This document shows, piece by piece, positions 25,495 to 28,087 of a stretch of DNA of 28,087 nt (position 1 is its first letter; every line of letters begins with the position of its first letter). The notes beneath the pieces were generated by a model that worked only from the letters and a program-made list of their open reading frames with translations, did no database searches and had not been told where the DNA came from. Source of the DNA: CAZMVY01 sp964617875. Its GTDB lineage: Bacteria > Planctomycetota > Phycisphaerae > UBA1845 > PWPN01. Where the stretch lies: positions 1 through 28,087 of the forward strand of contig CAZUAI010000074.1 of assembly GCA_964617875.1 (NCBI GenBank). Direction: 5' to 3'. The position numbers and the translations under genes are program-made.

Positions 25495-27837
25495 TCAGGG
25501 CAGCACGGCTTCGTATCGCCCGGCGACGGCCTCGACCTTGCCTTCCGGCCCGCCCACGTGCAGCCACACGGGCTTCTCGGCGGCGAGGACATAGTGGATG
25601 CCGTCCGCCTGGCGGACCCACTCGATCTTGAGCACACCGCCCTCCGGCAGCGGAATCGCGCCCTTCGCGCCCGGCAGCGAGCCGGCGATCACCTTCAGCA
25701 CGTAGTGGTTCCTGCCCAGGTCGAACCGCGGGCGCAGCCCCAGCACGTACCGCGAGAGCTGCCACGTCGGGCAGCCCGCCCACTGGTGACAGTGGGTCCA
25801 GCGCGGGTCGAAGACCTCGACCCACGTCGTCCGCCCGTCGCCCAGGGCCCAGCCCCAGCACGCGCGGTACTGATCGAGCACGAAGTCCATCTCGCCCCGC
25901 TCGATGAGCGTCGGAAAGGCGTAGTGCGCGAAATACGGCGTGATCAGCCGCGGGTTGTCCGCTTCCGGCGCCGACAGCCGCGGCGCGTCCGGGTTGTTCG
26001 GGTAGCAGTCCAGGATGTGCGCCTTGATGCGACGCACGCACTCCTTCTCGTGCTCCTCACCGATCAGCCCCAGCCGCAACGCCAGCACGCCCCGGTGATA
26101 GCCGATCGCCGTCCAACCCGTTTCGCCCTTTGACAGGTTGTCCCGCAACCACTTCTCGACCACCCTGCGAATCTGCTTCTCCAGCAGTTCGCACTTCGAC
26201 CCGTCGGCCTCCCGGCCGAGAAGAACGCACCAGCGCCGCATCGCGCCGACCGCCGACAGGAAATGCATGTTCGCCGCCATGTCCACCGGGCCCGCGTTCC
26301 GCACGTAGCCCCAATCGACGAACGGCCAGCCGGCGTTGTCGCCGAGCCCGTCCTTCGTGACGAACTTCTCGAACGCCGCCAGGTTCCGCATCGCGTGCGG
26401 ATACAGTTCGTCGAGCAGCGACCGGTCGCCCGTCAGCTCGTGGTAGCGCAGGCACGCGTCGATCCACTGCGCGGCATACGTGGACAGGTATGCCGGCCCG
26501 CCGGGGCACAGGCCCGCCACCAGCCCGTCCTCCCGCGCGCACCAGGCGCTCTGCACCAGCCCGCGACGGCAGAGACGCAGATCCGCGTACGCCGCCGAGG
26601 CGATCTCCATCCCCGCCGAAACCACGTCGCCCGTCCACTGCCCGCGCTCGCGCGTCGGGTTGTCGATCAGGGCGTCCTCCGTGCATGCCCGGTACGTCTC
26701 GACGCCGGTCAGCCAGATGCGATCAAGCAATGCGTCGCCGCACGCGAACGAACCTTCCGGCTCGTCGTGGTACCCGCGTTCGACGAACTCTTCCTTCAGG
26801 AAGCGGACCCGGCGCGGATCGGCCAGCACGTGTACCTCCACGAACCGGCCCCCCTTCGGTGTCAGCGGAAAGAACTCCTGCTTGCCGCCGCGCGCGACGT
26901 AGTGGTCCAAGTTGCACGAGGCCCCCGCCGACAGCGTAATGTACGGTGCGACCCGGCCGCCCACGAGACTTTCGCCGTACGCGAACTCGACGATCGCCCC
27001 CGGCGGCAGGTCGAGAACAAAGCGCGGCCGCATCAGCCGCACGCGGCCGAGGTCGTAGCGCCGCCACAGTCCCTGCGGCGGCAGCTTCTCGCACACGAGA
27101 TCCCGAAGGAAAAACCGCGCCGGCACGTCGTCCAGCTCGTAGCCGAACACCTCCGCCAGCGGCCCCTCGGCGATCGGTTTCAGCCGATGGATGAACCGCC
27201 GTACCGGACCGATGCTCACCGGCCCCGCCTTACCCAGCTTCGTCTGCGCGGGCACCGGCTCCGACCACGTCCGGTCGTCGAAGTCCGGGGCCTGCCAGCC
27301 CGCCGGGTTCTGCCGTGTGTCGCACCACTCGATCCAGCCGAGTTGCGGGTTGATCCGGCGAACCTTCGGCCGGTAGCCCGCCAGCCGCACGCACTTCCAC
27401 CGGATCGGGAGTTCCACCCCCTCCATCACGGCGCGGCAGTCCAGGAACGGCGGCATGTCCATCAGCAGACGCGTCGTCTCGCCGATGTGGTGCAACTGCA
27501 CCGCCAGCACGTGTGAACCGGCCGACAGCCTGACTCGCGCCGTCTGGTATTCCGGATGCTGCGCCTCGAACCGCGTCGGCCCTTCCTCGAGAAGCTCGCC
27601 GTCCAGCCACACGACGTACCAGCTCGAACCCAGCATTCGCAGCTCGACGTCGCCGTCGCGCGCCGTCTGGATCCGCCCCCGAAACGCAACGTACGTGTCC
27701 GGCGACGGCGGCGACGGGTCCACCCACATCCGGTCCTTGCCCGCCGCGGCTTCGTCGTCCGCCGCACGCACCATGCCCGGATGACACACCGCGAACAGGA
27801 GGATGCAAACACCGCCGGCTCTTGTCTTCTCGATCAT
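25495..27837 (-). CDS. GH78-type alpha-L-rhamnosidase, exported
   Basis: A 780-residue glycosidase with the (alpha/alpha)6 barrel of GH78. It releases alpha-L-rhamnose from glycans by inversion. A signal peptide (GGVCILLFAVCHPGMVRA) begins the protein. Beta-sandwich domains fill about 30-340, and the barrel about 350-690. DNPTRERGQWTGD gives Asp392, Glu397 and Asp404, with spacings 5 and 7, the same as Asp567, Glu572 and Asp579 of the Bacillus enzyme. TTWVEVFDPRW supplies Glu674, the likely catalytic base. A C-terminal beta domain closes the protein. ATG 27837 is chosen because it starts the signal peptide; an upstream in-frame reading lacks one. It converges on the sulfatase gene, and together they point to breakdown of sulfated rhamnose polymers such as ulvan-like or fucan-like glycans. 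That substrate is inferred. Confidence 0.88.
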   Translation of the reverse strand: MIEKTRAGGVCILLFAVCHPGMVRAADDEAAAGKDRMWVDPSPPSPDTYVAFRGRIQTARDGDVELRMLGSSWYVVWLDGELLEEGPTRFEAQHPEYQTARVRLSAGSHVLAVQLHHIGETTRLLMDMPPFLDCRAVMEGVELPIRWKCVRLAGYRPKVRRINPQLGWIEWCDTRQNPAGWQAPDFDDRTWSEPVPAQTKLGKAGPVSIGPVRRFIHRLKPIAEGPLAEVFGYELDDVPARFFLRDLVCEKLPPQGLWRRYDLGRVRLMRPRFVLDLPPGAIVEFAYGESLVGGRVAPYITLSAGASCNLDHYVARGGKQEFFPLTPKGGRFVEVHVLADPRRVRFLKEEFVERGYHDEPEGSFACGDALLDRIWLTGVETYRACTEDALIDNPTRERGQWTGDVVSAGMEIASAAYADLRLCRRGLVQSAWCAREDGLVAGLCPGGPAYLSTYAAQWIDACLRYHELTGDRSLLDELYPHAMRNLAAFEKFVTKDGLGDNAGWPFVDWGYVRNAGPVDMAANMHFLSAVGAMRRWCVLLGREADGSKCELLEKQIRRVVEKWLRDNLSKGETGWTAIGYHRGVLALRLGLIGEEHEKECVRRIKAHILDCYPNNPDAPRLSAPEADNPRLITPYFAHYAFPTLIERGEMDFVLDQYRACWGWALGDGRTTWVEVFDPRWTHCHQWAGCPTWQLSRYVLGLRPRFDLGRNHYVLKVIAGSLPGAKGAIPLPEGGVLKIEWVRQADGIHYVLAAEKPVWLHVGGPEGKVEAVAGRYEAVLP

Positions 27838-27897
27838 GGCCGATCCGCTCCGCGAAGACCGATTCACCTCGTTGGAATCCCTGATTGCGCGCCAGAA

Positions 27898-27926
27898 TGT
27901 GTAGCACAGGACGCGGAAAACCTCAA
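27898..27926 (-). promoter_or_regulatory. Possible promoter of the GH78 gene
   Basis: On the minus strand TTGAGG (27926-27921) and TACACA (27903-27898) are 17 bases apart, with a leader of about 54 bases to the ATG at 27837. The -10 box is poor because it does not end in T. Confidence 0.3.
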
Positions 27927-27960
27927 CGGGGTGCATGGCCGTATGTGCGGCAGGGATCAC

Positions 27961-28041
27961 GAACCTTTGCCGGACAGGCAGAACACCGTGTTCACGGGGA
28001 GTGGATGCCCTGACACGTTTCGCCCAGGGCAGGAAAGGTTC
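27961..28041. repeat. Nested inverted-repeat element
   Basis: GAACCTTT (27961-27968) and AAAGGTTC (28034-28041) form a perfect 8-base outer stem. Inside lie GAACAC-C-GTGTTC (27981-27993) and GCCCTG...CAGGGC (28007-28030), making a three-stem shape. No coding sequence is evident. It is upstream of the GH78 promoter and fills most of the terminal 27927-28087 gap. Confidence 0.35.
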
Positions 28042-28087
28042 CTGACCCGAATGGCACTGCCGTCCCAAGTGGTTTAGTGCCGGGCGG

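Noticed and set aside
27981..27993. GAACACCGTGTTC as a LexA/SOS box
   Set aside because: The GAAC and GTTC halves are 5 bases apart, not the 4 of the Gram-positive-type box, and no SOS gene is adjacent.

Overview
The window is about 28 kb of GC-rich DNA from a planctomycete, most likely a Phycisphaerae-type lineage. This is inferred from protein style, not from a marker gene. Several products carry planctomycete-type paired dockerin repeats with a CFNGPN ending. One fragment has the DIGADEF ending of planctomycete beta-helix proteins. There is a membrane Ser/Thr kinase with an N-terminal zinc-binding motif, a prepilin-like FTLIELL protein with a FLDGHAD tail, a proline-rich membrane protein ending in REAIILREVLGPPLALR, and sulfatase and rhamnosidase genes. 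No rRNA, tRNA or CRISPR array was recognised.

Layout: 1-1794 is a decayed surface-protein gene (vWA part, dockerin pair, distinctive C-terminal module). It has a 5' frameshift, an antisense 73-codon scrap of a group II intron reverse transcriptase, and an in-frame stop. 1795-2210 is intergenic with a hairpin repeat and the promoter of a GH57 glycosidase (2211-3392). A convergent isochorismatase-fold protein that lacks the catalytic cysteine follows (3400-4134, minus). 4666-10585 is a probable operon: NfeD protease, short NfeD, FloA flotillin, a proline-rich membrane protein and a putative ABC exporter. This looks like a membrane-microdomain module. 10724-11134 is a small tail-anchored protein of unknown role.

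11173-17732 holds a strong promoter with a palindrome in its spacer, the receptor-like Ser/Thr kinase, the prepilin-like protein and an 1179-residue secreted dockerin protein. The C-terminal module of that protein is a paralogue of the one at the start of the window. An antisense dockerin relic lies just beyond it. glnS (minus) and a two-gene lipid-linked glycosylation module (GT2 plus GT-C) diverge from back-to-back promoters at 19809-19877. The last part has galE (minus, apparently leaderless), a sulfatase whose N-terminus is encoded by a hairpin-rich repeat, and a GH78-type alpha-L-rhamnosidase (minus). The glycan theme is clear: GH57, GT2, GT-C, GalE, sulfatase and GH78 cover synthesis, transfer and breakdown of sugars, mostly at the cell surface.

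Most calls rest on motifs read directly from the sequence. Promoter, operator and terminator calls are by eye. No database search was possible.
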